A DNA stretch of 64,000 bases from Valencia hispanica (taxonomy: Eukaryota > Chordata > Actinopteri > Cyprinodontiformes > Valenciidae): the NCBI GenBank assembly GCA_963556495.2, contig OY747701.1, positions 38,587,501 through 38,651,500 of the forward strand. The letters are read 5' to 3'. A program made the position numbers and the translations under genes. How positions within the stretch are numbered: the stretch's first letter is position 1; each line of letters begins with the position of its first letter. Below are positions 45,668 to 57,210 of the stretch, one piece after another. Under the pieces are notes generated by a model. It saw only the letters and a program-made list of their open reading frames with translations, did no database searches and had not been told where the DNA came from.

Positions 45668-46034
45668 GTGCTTGGAGCCAAAAAGGACATACACAAAGAC
45701 TTATCTCAAAAGGAAGACCAAACAAAGCTGAGTGCAGAGGGGGAGGAACTTCTTCTGCTCTCACTCATGGGAAGCTTTGAACAGAAGCAGGAAGAAGGAT
45801 CTTTATTTGCCCCAAAAGCGCTCAACAGCCCTAAAGAACAGGACAGCAGACCTCCATCGCCTCCGCAAACCCCTGACAGCCCACCGTCTTCCCAACCGCC
45901 CCCACTCCCCCCATCTGAAATTCACTGAGCAGATGATGGAGCGGGTCAACATTGGGCTCAGATCTACCCCCCTGACCAATCTGTTTTCTTTACCCATAAA
46001 CACCACACCAGGACGATCAAAGGTAGGGCAATAA
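45668..46034 (+). pseudogene. Possible L2 ORF1 remnant, Pro/Ser-rich
   Basis: The 86-residue frame at 45668-45928 starts with charged residues (DIHKDLSQKEDQTKLSAEG) and ends in a proline-rich stretch (PPSPPQTPDSPPSSQPPPLP). The +1 frame downstream continues EQMMERVNIGLRSTPLTNL. Its position just before the endonuclease suggests LINE ORF1 or leader sequence. There is no domain I can name, and it could be unrelated flanking DNA. Confidence 0.35.
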
Positions 46035-46329
46035 GCCCGGTCCCCTCCTACTCCACCACGTAAGCATGTACAATCTCCACAATCTGATGTATGATGTGTT
46101 AAGGGTCCAGGCTCCGTGGATATCAACATTCAGAAATTTTCCAAGGACAAGCTGGGACCCTGTTCATTAGAAGGTTCGATCATTTCTGTACTTATAAGTA
46201 ACAGAAGGAATGTAGTTCTGTCAAAACACAGAACACTGCATTCTAAAAGGCTTCTAAGTAAAGTAAACATACGCTGTACACAGCCCGCCCCAAAACACAA
46301 GGGCCTCAAAAATACTCTTAAACCTGTTA

Positions 46330-49105
46330 AGATGGCCGTATGTCAGGTCTATAGTGGGGAAGACATTTTTAATCAATGATCTTATCACTGAGCACCGGCT
46401 TGATTTTATGTTTTTAACTGAGACTTGGTTAGATCAGAATAGCAGTGTTTTTCTTATCGAATCAACCCCTCCCAACAAGTTTTGTCAACCAGGCCAGGCA
46501 GAACAGGAGAGGTGGAGGAGTTGCTGTTTTATTTAATGAATCATTCCAGTGTAACCAGTTATCTACTGGAAGTTTTCCTTCTTTTGAATATGTTGCTGTA
46601 CAGCTCAAGGCCTCATCTAGAGCCATATTTCTTAACATTTATCAGCCTCCAAATTACTGTGCTGACTTTAATGATGATTTTAGTTAACTGCTGTCTATTA
46701 TCTGTGTTAATTTTGACTGTATAATTATTGTTGGTGATTTTAACATCCATGTTGACTATCCCCAAAACAAAGGGTCTAAAGTCCTGAGTAACTCTCTGGA
46801 CAACTTTGGGCTGACTCAGCACATAACAGGGCCCACACATAATAAGGGTCATGTTTTGGACTTACTGATCTCGAAGGGTCTGGGCATTTCCAAGATTAAT
46901 GTGCGTTATGTGGGCTTGTCTGACCATTGTTGTGTTTTCTTTGAGAGTATAATTTTGGTTCACATAAATGTTTTAACGGAGGTTATCACAAAACGATGTA
47001 TAACTGAAAACACTAGTGAGATCTTTAACCAGGTCTACTCTCTAAAACCTGCCCTGTCAGGGGGTTCAGTCAATGAACTTGTCAACAGCTTTAATGCTAA
47101 AATATTAAATGTTATGGATACTATTGCTCCCACTAAGGTGAAGGTTGTCTCTGGAAGGAAAAAGTCTCCATGAAGAAATTCCACACTGGTGAGAAATGAA
47201 AAAAGGGAGTGTCGGAAAGCCGAGCGCAGATGGAGAAAAACAAAACTCCGGGTTCATTATGACATCTATAAAGAGAAACTTCACTCTTATAACTTACAAC
47301 TGAGGAATGCAAGGAAGTCATATTTTTCTGACATCATCACCATAAATTGTAATACTGCTCGCGCATTATTTGCTGTAGTCGACAGGCTAACAAACTCTCC
47401 TGTGTCAGTAGCACCTGAAATCTATTCCACCAAGGCCTGCAATGACTTTGCCAAATTCTTCACAGACAAAATCCAAAATATTAGACAAGCGGTTGGTTCA
47501 TCAACGGCAGGTTCAGGTTATGTACAGTGTCCACAGAAAATCCGTTTAAACACCATGAAACAGTTTTATCTCATAAACAGCAAAGATCCGGAGGACATCT
47601 TACGTCAACTGAACTCCTCCTCTTGCTGCTTAGACATCCTCCCCACATGCTTTTTAAAAAAGATCTTGGAGTCAGATCTGTTACAGATTGTGAACTCATC
47701 TTTAATGTCAGGTGTTTTCCCAGAGCCTCTGAACAGCTGTAATTAAACCCCTGCTGAAAAGAGACAATCTGGACAAGACACAAATGAACAACTACAGGCC
47801 CATCTCCAATCTTCCATATTTAAGTAAGATCATTAAAAAGGCTGTTTTTCATCAGCTAAATGACTTCTTAAGACAAAGCAACTGCTGCAACGTCTTTCAG
47901 TCAGGTGTTAGGCAGCACCACAGCACTGAGACTGCTCTGACCAAAGTCATCAATGACATCTGTTTGAATACTGACAGTGGAAAAAATCAGTGTAAGTTTT
48001 ACTGGATCTCAGTGCTGCATTTGATACTGTTGACTACATTATTTTACTCAAACGACTGGAGAACTGGGTGGGCCTCTCTGGCACTGTACTAAACTGGTTC
48101 AAAATGTACTTAGAGAACAGGAAGTACTTTGTGTCAATAGGTAACTTTACATCTGAGCAGACTGGAATTAGATGTGGAGTTCCCCAGGGTTCCATCCTGG
48201 GACCTCTTCTTTTTAACATCTATATGCTCCCACTGGCACAGGTAATAAATAACAACAATATAAGTTACCATAGCTACGTAGATGACACACAGATATATAT
48301 TAAAATGTCACCAGAAGACCAAGGGCCTGTACAGGCTCTTGGCAAATGCATTGAGGAAATTAATGACTGGATGTGCCACAATTTTCTGCAGTTGAACAAA
48401 AACAAAACTGAGGTAACTGTCTTTGGAGCTAAAGAGAAAAGATTGAAGGTCACCACAGGGCTTCAGTCCATACACCTAAAAACCACCAACCACATCAGAA
48501 ATATATGTATAGTGATGGACTCAGACCTAAACTTTGAAAAACACATTAAGGCAATCACAAAATCAGCCTACTATCACCTTAAGAATATCTCAAGGATAAA
48601 AGATCTGATGTCTCAGCAGGACCTGGAAAAACTAGTCCATGCGTTCATCTTTAGTCGGCTTGATTATTGTAACAGCGTCTTTACAGGTCTACCTAAAAAA
48701 TCAATTAGGAAACTGCAGCTCATCCAGAACTCTGCTGCTCGAGTTCTCACTAAGACCAAAAACGTGGACCACATCAGTCCAGCTCTGAGGTCTTTACACT
48801 GGCTGGCTGTCTGTGAGAGGATAGACTTCAAAGTTCTGCTGTTGGTCTATAAAGCTCTGAATGGTTTAGGACCAAAATACATCAGTGATCTCCTGACCCA
48901 GTATGAACCTACTCGACCCCTCAGGTCATCTGGATCCGGTCTTTTATCAGTTCCCAGAGTCAGAACCAGACATGGAGAAGCTGCGTTCAGCTTCTATGCT
49001 CCACATGTCTGGAACAAACTCCCAGAAAGCCTCAGATCAGCTGAAACACTCAGTTTATTTAAATTCAGGTTAAAGACCCACCTGTTCTCAGCTGCTTTTG
49101 ATTAG
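46330..49105 (+). pseudogene. L2 ORF2: endonuclease and reverse transcriptase, broken
   Basis: The endonuclease part shows DLITEHRLDFMFLTETWLD (46,370-46,440), the GDFNIH-type motif near 46,735 and LSDHCCVFFES near 46,920. The RT part shows NNYRPISNLPYLSKIIKKA (47,785), then from 48,068 [17 protein letters not shown] and [13 protein letters not shown], the catalytic box (YVDD; YADD is usual). After that come [39 protein letters not shown] and [12 protein letters not shown], the conserved L2 C-terminus. Breaks include a frame change near 46,530, an in-frame TAG near 46,684, a TGA near 47,172, and frame changes near 47,740 and 48,000-48,070. The longest intact part is 345 codons (48068-49105). 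Confidence 0.85.
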
Positions 49106-51649
49106 GTTTTTATTCTAAGTTTTAAATCTGCACGGCTTCTTTTAAGATAGATTTTCTTTTTTTCATTTTAAATCATGGTTTTTATTCCTGTACTTTTGCT
49201 TTTTCTGCACCCTGCTGTAATGCTTTTGATGCTTTATGTAAAGCACTTTGAATTGTCTTGTAACATGAATTGAATTGTGCTATACAAATAAACTTGCCTT
49301 GCCTTGCCTTGCTTACATATTTATTTTGTAATGCTCAATATTGACCATACAGATCATCACTCCACACCTCTTTTGGTTCTAAAATAGAGATTAGATTTTT
49401 GAAACTCTTATATGGAAGCAAGACCTCACTGGTTTTATTTGTAATTTATGAATGACCAGAGGAAGTTCAAAGACGGGCTAACCTTTGCAAGTTTGCCAAC
49501 ACTTCTCTGAAAAGGTATATTTTCTAGCATAATGGTCTCATGGATATTCTAAACTTGTTAACATCTCCGGATTTATACATGTCTTAAGGTTAACTTAGGA
49601 GGTACATGAAGAAAAGTCAAGTTGTCCAGCAAGTCCATGTGATGGTTAAAGCTAGAAGCTAAAAGCACAAAATGACATCAGCTAGTTCTTAATGACCAAC
49701 ATCATGACTAGCATTTCATCATTATTCTTCAAAATAGTAGTATCTGTAAAATTAGTTATTTAGATAAAATTGGTCTAAGCAGTGACTATACATTGTTGTT
49801 CAACTTATACAGAGCACAATTTAAAGAAAAGGTAAAAAGTATCAAAAAATGGTCAGCAAAGCAGACTAAAACCAAAATGGTAATGAACCACAGCCTTCCT
49901 TAAATTTTGTTTACTGCTTTGATAAATAAGCTAAACAGATGAAATATGAGAAAGGTGCCCTATTTGGACGTGCATAATAAGGCACTGAATTTTGGGCATT
50001 ATGTGCTGTCATGAAACAGCTTGAGCATTGATGCAAAACAATATATGGCTCCTGAATAATGCCGGATTTTAACACATCCTGGCTGCTGCCTTTAATGTTC
50101 TTTATTTGCCTCACCTCCTGCATCAAGTAAAAATTAAGAGAATCTGACTGAATGTCACATATTGCGTTGCCCTTATGTTGAAGTGATAGCATAGCGATGA
50201 TGCTCGCATGAAAATAACCAACCATCCAAAAGCTACCCCTCACACACAAACAATTCTGCAGTTACTAATCTGTATTCATCAGAAAAAAGACAGCAATGAT
50301 TAGAGGTTTAAAGGGGATGTGAGTTGATGCGTTTCATGGTGTGTGTCTGTGTGTATGTGAGCAGCAGGAATGCTTCATATTTGAACAAAATAATTATCCG
50401 CTCTACACTGATGAATCAAATGACTGACATACACAATAACAAACACGTATGCACACGCTGTCAAGTCCTTTTTCTTCTGCCCACCCAAGTTATTCCTCGC
50501 TATGACCCGAGAGCTGACAGTTCGCCGTGCAACATTTTTTTCACAATCGCTGGCAGTTAGCAATTAAGATGGCAGACAGAAAACACACAGTCAACATTCA
50601 TAAACTCAAACACAACCTCTCATACACAAATAACAACACAGGCTGAAACAAAAATAAAAGCACACTCACAGTGTTTTGTCGAGAGGCTGACAGACAATAA
50701 ATAACAAACTATATTGATTTAGGTGCTCTTATTCAAAACTTAACAAGGTGACACACACCAGCTGGCTTTGCTTATTGGTCATTTAAACTTGTGAAAGTGA
50801 AATTACATAAAGAAGGAGAAGAACAAAAGGTATTAAATGAAAGTTTTTTTGAGCATTGAAACACATTATTGATTAAATAAGTCATCTGGAATAAAAGCCT
50901 GACAGAGACAGTGTGAACAGCAGGAATAAAAAAGAACAACACACCAACAAACAGTGACACAGAAATGAAAAGAGAAAGACAGAAATGTTTGCAGGGATAT
51001 AGTTGCTACTTATTTTAATCTATGCTCTAACACACAAGACCATGATATTGAGCAGTCCATCTTACCTCTGAATTAGGTTAAACATTTGCCAAATAAATAC
51101 ATTTCTCATTCAATACTTTATTTAGCTGTAGGTCACCCCTGTACAGGGTAATACTTTGTACATGGGTATACAAAGTACTAACTATACTGCTTTGAGATGA
51201 CTATGCCAGAAATAGAAAAATTAGACTGTGTAGTTATGCCCAAAGAAATATAGTTCCTATATAAGTTTCCTTCTGCTGCCCTTCCTATTGAATATTGGTA
51301 TTATTCAATCTGTATTGGCCCTTGTTGTTTAATAGGACTAAAGAGAACATAGGACAGATAATAACAGCAACTCTGCCATGTTGATAGAAGAACCCAGATA
51401 ATTACTAATGTGTATTGTGTATGTGTACACAATCATAAGCTTCAAGTATATATGGTTTCCAACATTTTATTTTATTTTTTAAATATTGATTTTAGAAAAG
51501 TTTACTCAGACTCCTATATTCTTACATTCCTACATAAATATAGTGCAATCACCTGCCTTTGAGAGTATTCTAATATATAGAGTCCCCCTGTGTGTATTTT
51601 TTTTTCTTAAAAGACTTCAAGCTTTGTCTTCACTCTGGTCGAGGGAGTG

Positions 51650-51905
51650 AGAGCTGGTCAAATGCATGCAAGTTTTACCACATAAAGAAGACTCAGATTA
51701 ATAATCTAAATTTGACACAGTTGCTCAGTAAACAACAGGATCACTACACCCGATGCAATCTGCTGGGTTTCCTTATATACAAAACCTTAAAACTGATTGG
51801 AAAGTTTATATGACTGAATTGAAATTACTGTAAAGTGCCTTGCAATGACGCATTGGGAATTGGCGCTATATAAATAAACTGAATTAAATTTAATTGAATT
51901 ACATT
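51650..51905 (+). repeat. LINE/SINE-type 3' tail
   Basis: It contains CGATGCAATCTGCTGGGTTT (about 51,750), then GTAAAGTGCCTTGCAATGAC and GGCGCTATATAAATAAACTG, ending in AATT-rich sequence. This is the same family as the tails at 11775 and 13019. No ORF of note is present. Confidence 0.6.
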
Positions 51906-53926
51906 AAGTTTTTCCATCAATATTGCTTGGGAAAAAATGGTATGGGGAGACTTCTGACAGATTTTATGCATAGTGCTGATTTCAGTGAAGCACCATGCCT
52001 CCTGTTATCCCACACTGCCAGCTAAATTTCTGAAAAATAATGATAATATCCCATTGAAGGACAAGGTGCCAGAACACACAGCAATATACCAAGAAGAAAG
52101 TACATAGTCTATATTGCACTGAGCGTGTGAATTAAAAAGATTAGGGAAAAACAACACCTGTCTCAAGATTTATATGCAGAAAGACTTTTTTTTCTTTCTG
52201 TAATTTGCAAAACTGTTTATAACTAATTTGGGAATAAGTAAAACTGTCTTAAATTACATGCAGCAGTAATACGATAAAATTACAAGTTTTGTTAGGCAGA
52301 TGGTGAAAAACTATATCACGATTTAAAAATCATTTGATTGTGTCCAAAATATTATTAAGTATGTAATTTAAGAAAGGGTACCTTTAAACTCAACAGAATA
52401 AGTTGCTGCTTTTTATTTCTCACTTTACTGGTTCATGTGTTGAAATGTAAAAGTCATTGGCAATCAGCCATTTATGTTTTAAATGTGTACTTACATGCAC
52501 AGGTGTATAACAACATTGTATACAGAGGAGACAAAACCCATTAAGTCTGCCTTAAGCTCTGGCTACAAATATAATTATAAAATATCCCATTGCATTCTAA
52601 ATGAAAACCTAGATGTCATCTGACACTCAACAGTTTCACAATATACATACATTTGCGATGACAGACACGTCAACATAGGATTTTTATCAGTAATTCTGGT
52701 TTGAAATAGTCTTCCACATTGAAAAAAAGATGCAGCCTACTCACCAGTGTAAACTGGTATAGGCTGGTATAAATCAGATTAGAGACTTCATTAGAGGCTC
52801 ATAGCAACGTGGATGATATAAATCTGCACAGTAATACAATGAAACTGCGTCATGGCCTGCCACAAGCCCTTGGCCACCTTGTGAAGAGCCATTTCTCTCC
52901 GCCAAGGTCAGAAAGACACAGTAGGGAGAACAAAAAGTCATTTTCTCTCCACTCTTCAGCATGCCTTTTATATTTTCTGTGCTCTCTCTTCAATTATATC
53001 TCACAATTTCTCAGCCCAAGTCTTTGAGGGCTCAGAGGTGAGCGGACTCCATTTCTATCCATCTTTAGAAAATACTTGGGTGTCACATGTCAAGTACCAG
53101 CTTGGACATTCAGTCCATTTTTCTTCTTTCTTCCTTAGCGTGCCTATGCATGTAAAGTAGCCAGCTAAATATTCAGGTGCATTTTATTACTTTTTCTTCT
53201 ATGATTTTCCGTAGTTTTCAATGGTCTCACTAACATCTTATTCTTCTTTTTGACTTAAGCTGCTCTCTACTCTCACCATTTACAAACATGGCTTTTTAGA
53301 GATGTTAAAAGGAAGAAAGTCTACACAGAGGGAGAAATTGGAATGGAAAAGTCTAGTGCAGCGAAAGGGAAGATAAGAGAGTAAAAATCACAGAAGCACG
53401 TATAATGAAAAATGAAGACACATATAAAGACATAAAATAAATTGGTGGTGGTGTAACGCCATACACAAGGTACAAGAGTTAGAAGTTTGAACCATGGCAG
53501 CAAATATTAAGGATTGATCAGGATTTTAATTTTTTGTGTATCTTTTACAGAGGTGTCAAAAGTATTCACATTCAATACTCAAGTAGAAGTATAGATACTA
53601 GGGTTTAAAAAGACTTCTGTAGAAGTTGAAGTAAAAAGTCAAGTTTTTTACTCAAGTAAAAGTAAAAAAGTACTTGATTCAAAACTACTTAAAGTATAAA
53701 AGTAAAAGTAATGTATTTTAAAAAATGACATTAAAGAATAAAGCTTAAGCCACCCCCCATAAGAAAGGCCATAATCATTATAATGTTATATAAAAATGTT
53801 AATTTTGAAACACTTGGGATACACTAGGCTACCTGTTTCAGCTGCATATTTGTCCATTAAAATGTATTAAGTTTAGTGCAATGCAATTACATTACAGAAC
53901 CATATGTGGACTACTGAGTAGTAATA

Positions 53927-53950
53927 ATATATATATATATATATACTTAG

Positions 53951-54042
<92 letters not shown>
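53927..54042. repeat. (AT)n microsatellite, interrupted once
   Basis: AT units run for about 115 bp with one break near 53,945-53,952. It lies inside the hAT element. Poly-Ile-Tyr ORFs over it are artefacts. Confidence 0.97.
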
Positions 54043-54045
<3 letters not shown>

Positions 54046-54153
54046 GTATCACCAAAAGTCTTACCTCAGCACAGACAAAATTATACAGACTCCTGCGATC
54101 TCTAATGACCCCCTTGGGGCTCACGGACCTCATGTTGGGAACCACTGTTCTGG
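54043..54153 (-). repeat. Charlie-like hAT end nested in the hAT element
   Basis: Read on the minus strand from about 54,153 it starts CAGTGGTTCCCAACATGAGG and continues GTCCGTGAGCCCCAAGGGGG. This resembles the 'CAGTGGTTC(T/C)CAAC' ends of Charlie-type hAT transposons. The other end was not found; it may be lost in the AT microsatellite. Confidence 0.5.
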
Positions 54154-54423
54154 AGGCTGAATCCGCGCTGATGCACTGGAGACTGGAACTAAAAGCTCCA
54201 CTTCAGCAAAAGTTTTGAAATCAGGAAACATTTCTCTGATTGAAGTGATCAGAAGTCGGAAAGACTCTCTGAACCCAGCTTCATATCGCTTCAGCAGCAG
54301 AAAATGTCGGAGCATGCGCTCTTTCGCACGGGTGTTTGGCACAACACCGGGCTCTTTGAAGCGCGTCTTTAACCAGCCGCACCAGTAACAGTCACGTTCC
54401 AAAGCTTCTCGGTCTGAGATGAT
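54130..54423 (-). other. Unassigned ORF inside the hAT element, 90 codons
   Basis: The ORF at 54130-54402 (minus) is GC-richer than its surroundings. It encodes ERDCYWCGWLKTRFKEPGV, RAKERMLRHFLLLKRYEAG, then FRESFRLLITSIREMFPDF and KTFAEVELLVPVSS. Only the basic, amphipathic look of the middle part is notable. It does not resemble a hAT transposase that I know. It may be a captured host exon, a non-coding GC-rich core, or part of another nested element. Confidence 0.35.
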
Positions 54424-57027
54424 GCTTTGATGGCTTCATGGGAATCTTCTTATTATAAATGTATTGATTCAGTTACTTGTACTCCGCTCTTCAACTCAAA
54501 CCTAAAAATGTCAGCGCGTTTGCACAAAATGGTCAGTGTGTAAATTATATTCTGTCAAAATGACAAGTGGCCTTCGGATTTTCCATTGTAAAAAAAAACA
54601 AAAAACGGACTAATATGGAAAATATTTGGTTAACGGGACCCCGTGTGCACAGTACGCAATGGATCACATACAAGCGGGTTGTCAGAATGGTAGATGTTTA
54701 AAATTATGATCAAACCGCTGTCAAATTCTATCCAGTTGACGCATTTTTTGATCGTTTTTTGTGCGTCTTCTTAATAAAAGACTAAATGAAACAGGAGTAA
54801 CGAGGTTATTTTTAAAATCTAAGGAGTAGAAAGTACAGATAATTGCATGAAAATGTAAGGAGTAGAAGTAAAAAGTAGGCCCATAGATAATTACTTCACT
54901 AAAGTATAAATACCCAAAATTTCTACTTAAGTAAGGTAACAAAGTATTTGTACTTTGTTACTTGACACCTTTGATCTTTTAAGTAATGTTCTCATCTTAC
55001 ACCTTCTCCTTTACTGATACGTAACTTTACTTAATCTGGACATTTTTCCACAAAAGAAAATCTCATGTTTTTTGTCTATTTCTAGCTGTCATTTAAACAA
55101 AAGTGTAATCAGTCTATATCTTCGAGCATGTGGTTACAAAATTGGTTTGTAAGTTCTGGATTTCAGAGTATTAATGCAAGTGAACTCTGTTTTGTTGCTG
55201 TTTCTGTCTCACTCTAGTGTATCTCTGAACCACCAAAAGACTCCAAGCATATTTTTCAGTTACATCTGGCCCCATTAAATCACACAGCTAAAGACTTTAA
55301 GGGTCTTCCATTTAATTAAAACATTTTCTGTAGTGTTTGCTTTGGCAGCAACACCCCCCTAAATTCAGAGTATACGAAATGTGAGTGGGGTGCAGAGATA
55401 TGAGGTCTTCCATCCTCTCATAAAACAATTTTTTTTCTCAGTGTTTGCCTACTCAAAACTTTAAGTTAATTATCTCTGAAGAATTGTACAATGTACATGG
55501 ACTATTTCCTTGTGGAAAACATATGCTTTTTATTTCTTTGTTGATGTCAATGCCCTCACACACCACCTATCAATGCTTTTGACATTGTAACATCGAGACG
55601 TGAACTAGTTAACCACTTTTAGAACAAGTTGCATAATTCTGCCACATAAGCAGTAGGTTACAGCTACTGATGTTGCAGCACTTAGTACATACACTTTACT
55701 CACCTGGGGATATGGTATATGGTTCAAACTGAGATTGAAACTTATGCTATGCCTTACTGTGTCATTATATTTATTTACAATTTTCTGACCATTCAGAGGC
55801 ATTCATAGAACATTTAAAATTAATAAATTTCAAGATTAAAGTTTGATCCTTTAAAAAAGGAAAAAGAATGTGATGGTGACATAATGACACAGCAAAACAC
55901 TTTGATCTCCACATCACTGATCTCAGTACATAAACCTTTCAGAATTTAAGAGCATCAAATGCAACATGCATACTTGATGTTCGACAACATTTCCTTGAGT
56001 TGCGTACCTTTAGACCTACCTACTAAGTATTTTTTAAAGACAAGCTAGAAAACAGGCTGAAAGTATTTTAACACAAAACAAGATAAGACAGTGGTAGTGT
56101 TCTAGCTGCAAGAAGTTCAGCTTCAAAATTTAAAACCAGAATACGACTAACAATCCACAAGCCATAATGAATGTCAAGGGGGATTTATATGCTTCCAAAT
56201 TTAAACTGGTAAGACGTTTTTTTATTAGATTGCTTTCTGACTATGTTTGTCAATCGTAAATGCTATATTCTGCTGGCATAACATGAACTAGTTATGCGAA
56301 AGAGTAGTACAACAGTCAAACAAATTGCATGAAAATCTATCCCTCCATCAGTTGTCTATGCCTGCTTATTTATATTGACATACAAATTCAACATGATACA
56401 CAATAAACGCTCTGCAAAGTCCATAAAAACGGTGGTGAATCCACTATTGTGATTTGTAGTTAGGTACTATGTTCTATTTGCACCTTAAATATGTGTTACA
56501 AATAATAACATATTAAATCATGTTCATGTGCAGTGTTGGTGCAGCAAAATGGTTCAAATGAAAAGTTATGTGGATGATGTGGTAATTTTGTAAAGCTGGT
56601 CTTTGGAAATAAAATCTACCCATTTTTCCACACTCTGGTTTTCTTCACAAATTTCTGTCATTCATTATTTTATTGCACAGTTATCCTAAAACTTATGCAG
56701 TATTCTTACATCAGGCTCAGGAGCTTTGCTGCAACAATACAAAATACAAACAAACCCCTCAGAAGAACAAATAAAATAACGGATAAAACACACATTGTGA
56801 AACATCAACTGCACTAGCCATACTTTGCAGTACCTCAATCTGTAAAACAATGATGTCAAAGCCTGACCTACATGGAATGTGGCAGTTGGTTTGTTGTAAA
56901 GTAAAAAAAATTTCCAGTTACATACCGATTTTAAATGATATAACAAAGCGACTTAAGAAACTGACTGACTTTCTCACTTTACTAAAAGTTAACCATGTAT
57001 TACATGAGTTTGAGCAAAGCATCTTTA

Positions 57028-57210
<183 letters not shown>

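Larger units (their letters stand above)
45660..49312 (+). mobile_element. L2-clade LINE (Maui-like), nearly full ORF2, inactivated
   Basis: In order it shows: an upstream stretch with a Pro/Ser-rich ORF (45668-45928) that may be ORF1 remnant, an apurinic-type endonuclease region (from about 46,350), a reverse transcriptase and a C-terminal domain ending near 49,105. A short 3' UTR follows, ending in repeated CTTGC units (about 49,293-49,312), the usual L2 ending. The 5' end is not defined. No clear target duplication is seen, which is common for L2. Confidence 0.85.
53548..54973. mobile_element. hAT element with exact 8-bp target duplication
   Basis: The terminal inverted repeats are CAGAGGTGTCAA on the left and, read inward from the right, CAAAGGTGTCAA (11 of 12 match). 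Both are flanked by the identical octamer ATCTTTTA (53540-53547 and 54974-54981), the hAT signature. Subterminal sequence is rich in AAGTA/TACTT repeats. At 1,426 bp with no recognisable transposase it is non-autonomous. The interior holds a long AT microsatellite, a Charlie-like end and an unexplained GC-richer ORF. Confidence 0.92.

Noticed and set aside
49911..50249. 112-codon minus-strand ORF, possible small gene
   Set aside because: No conserved motif, signal peptide or splice context that I can support; such lengths occur by chance in 64 kb.
53881..54145. Poly-isoleucine/tyrosine ORFs on both strands
   Set aside because: Translations of the AT microsatellite inside the hAT element.
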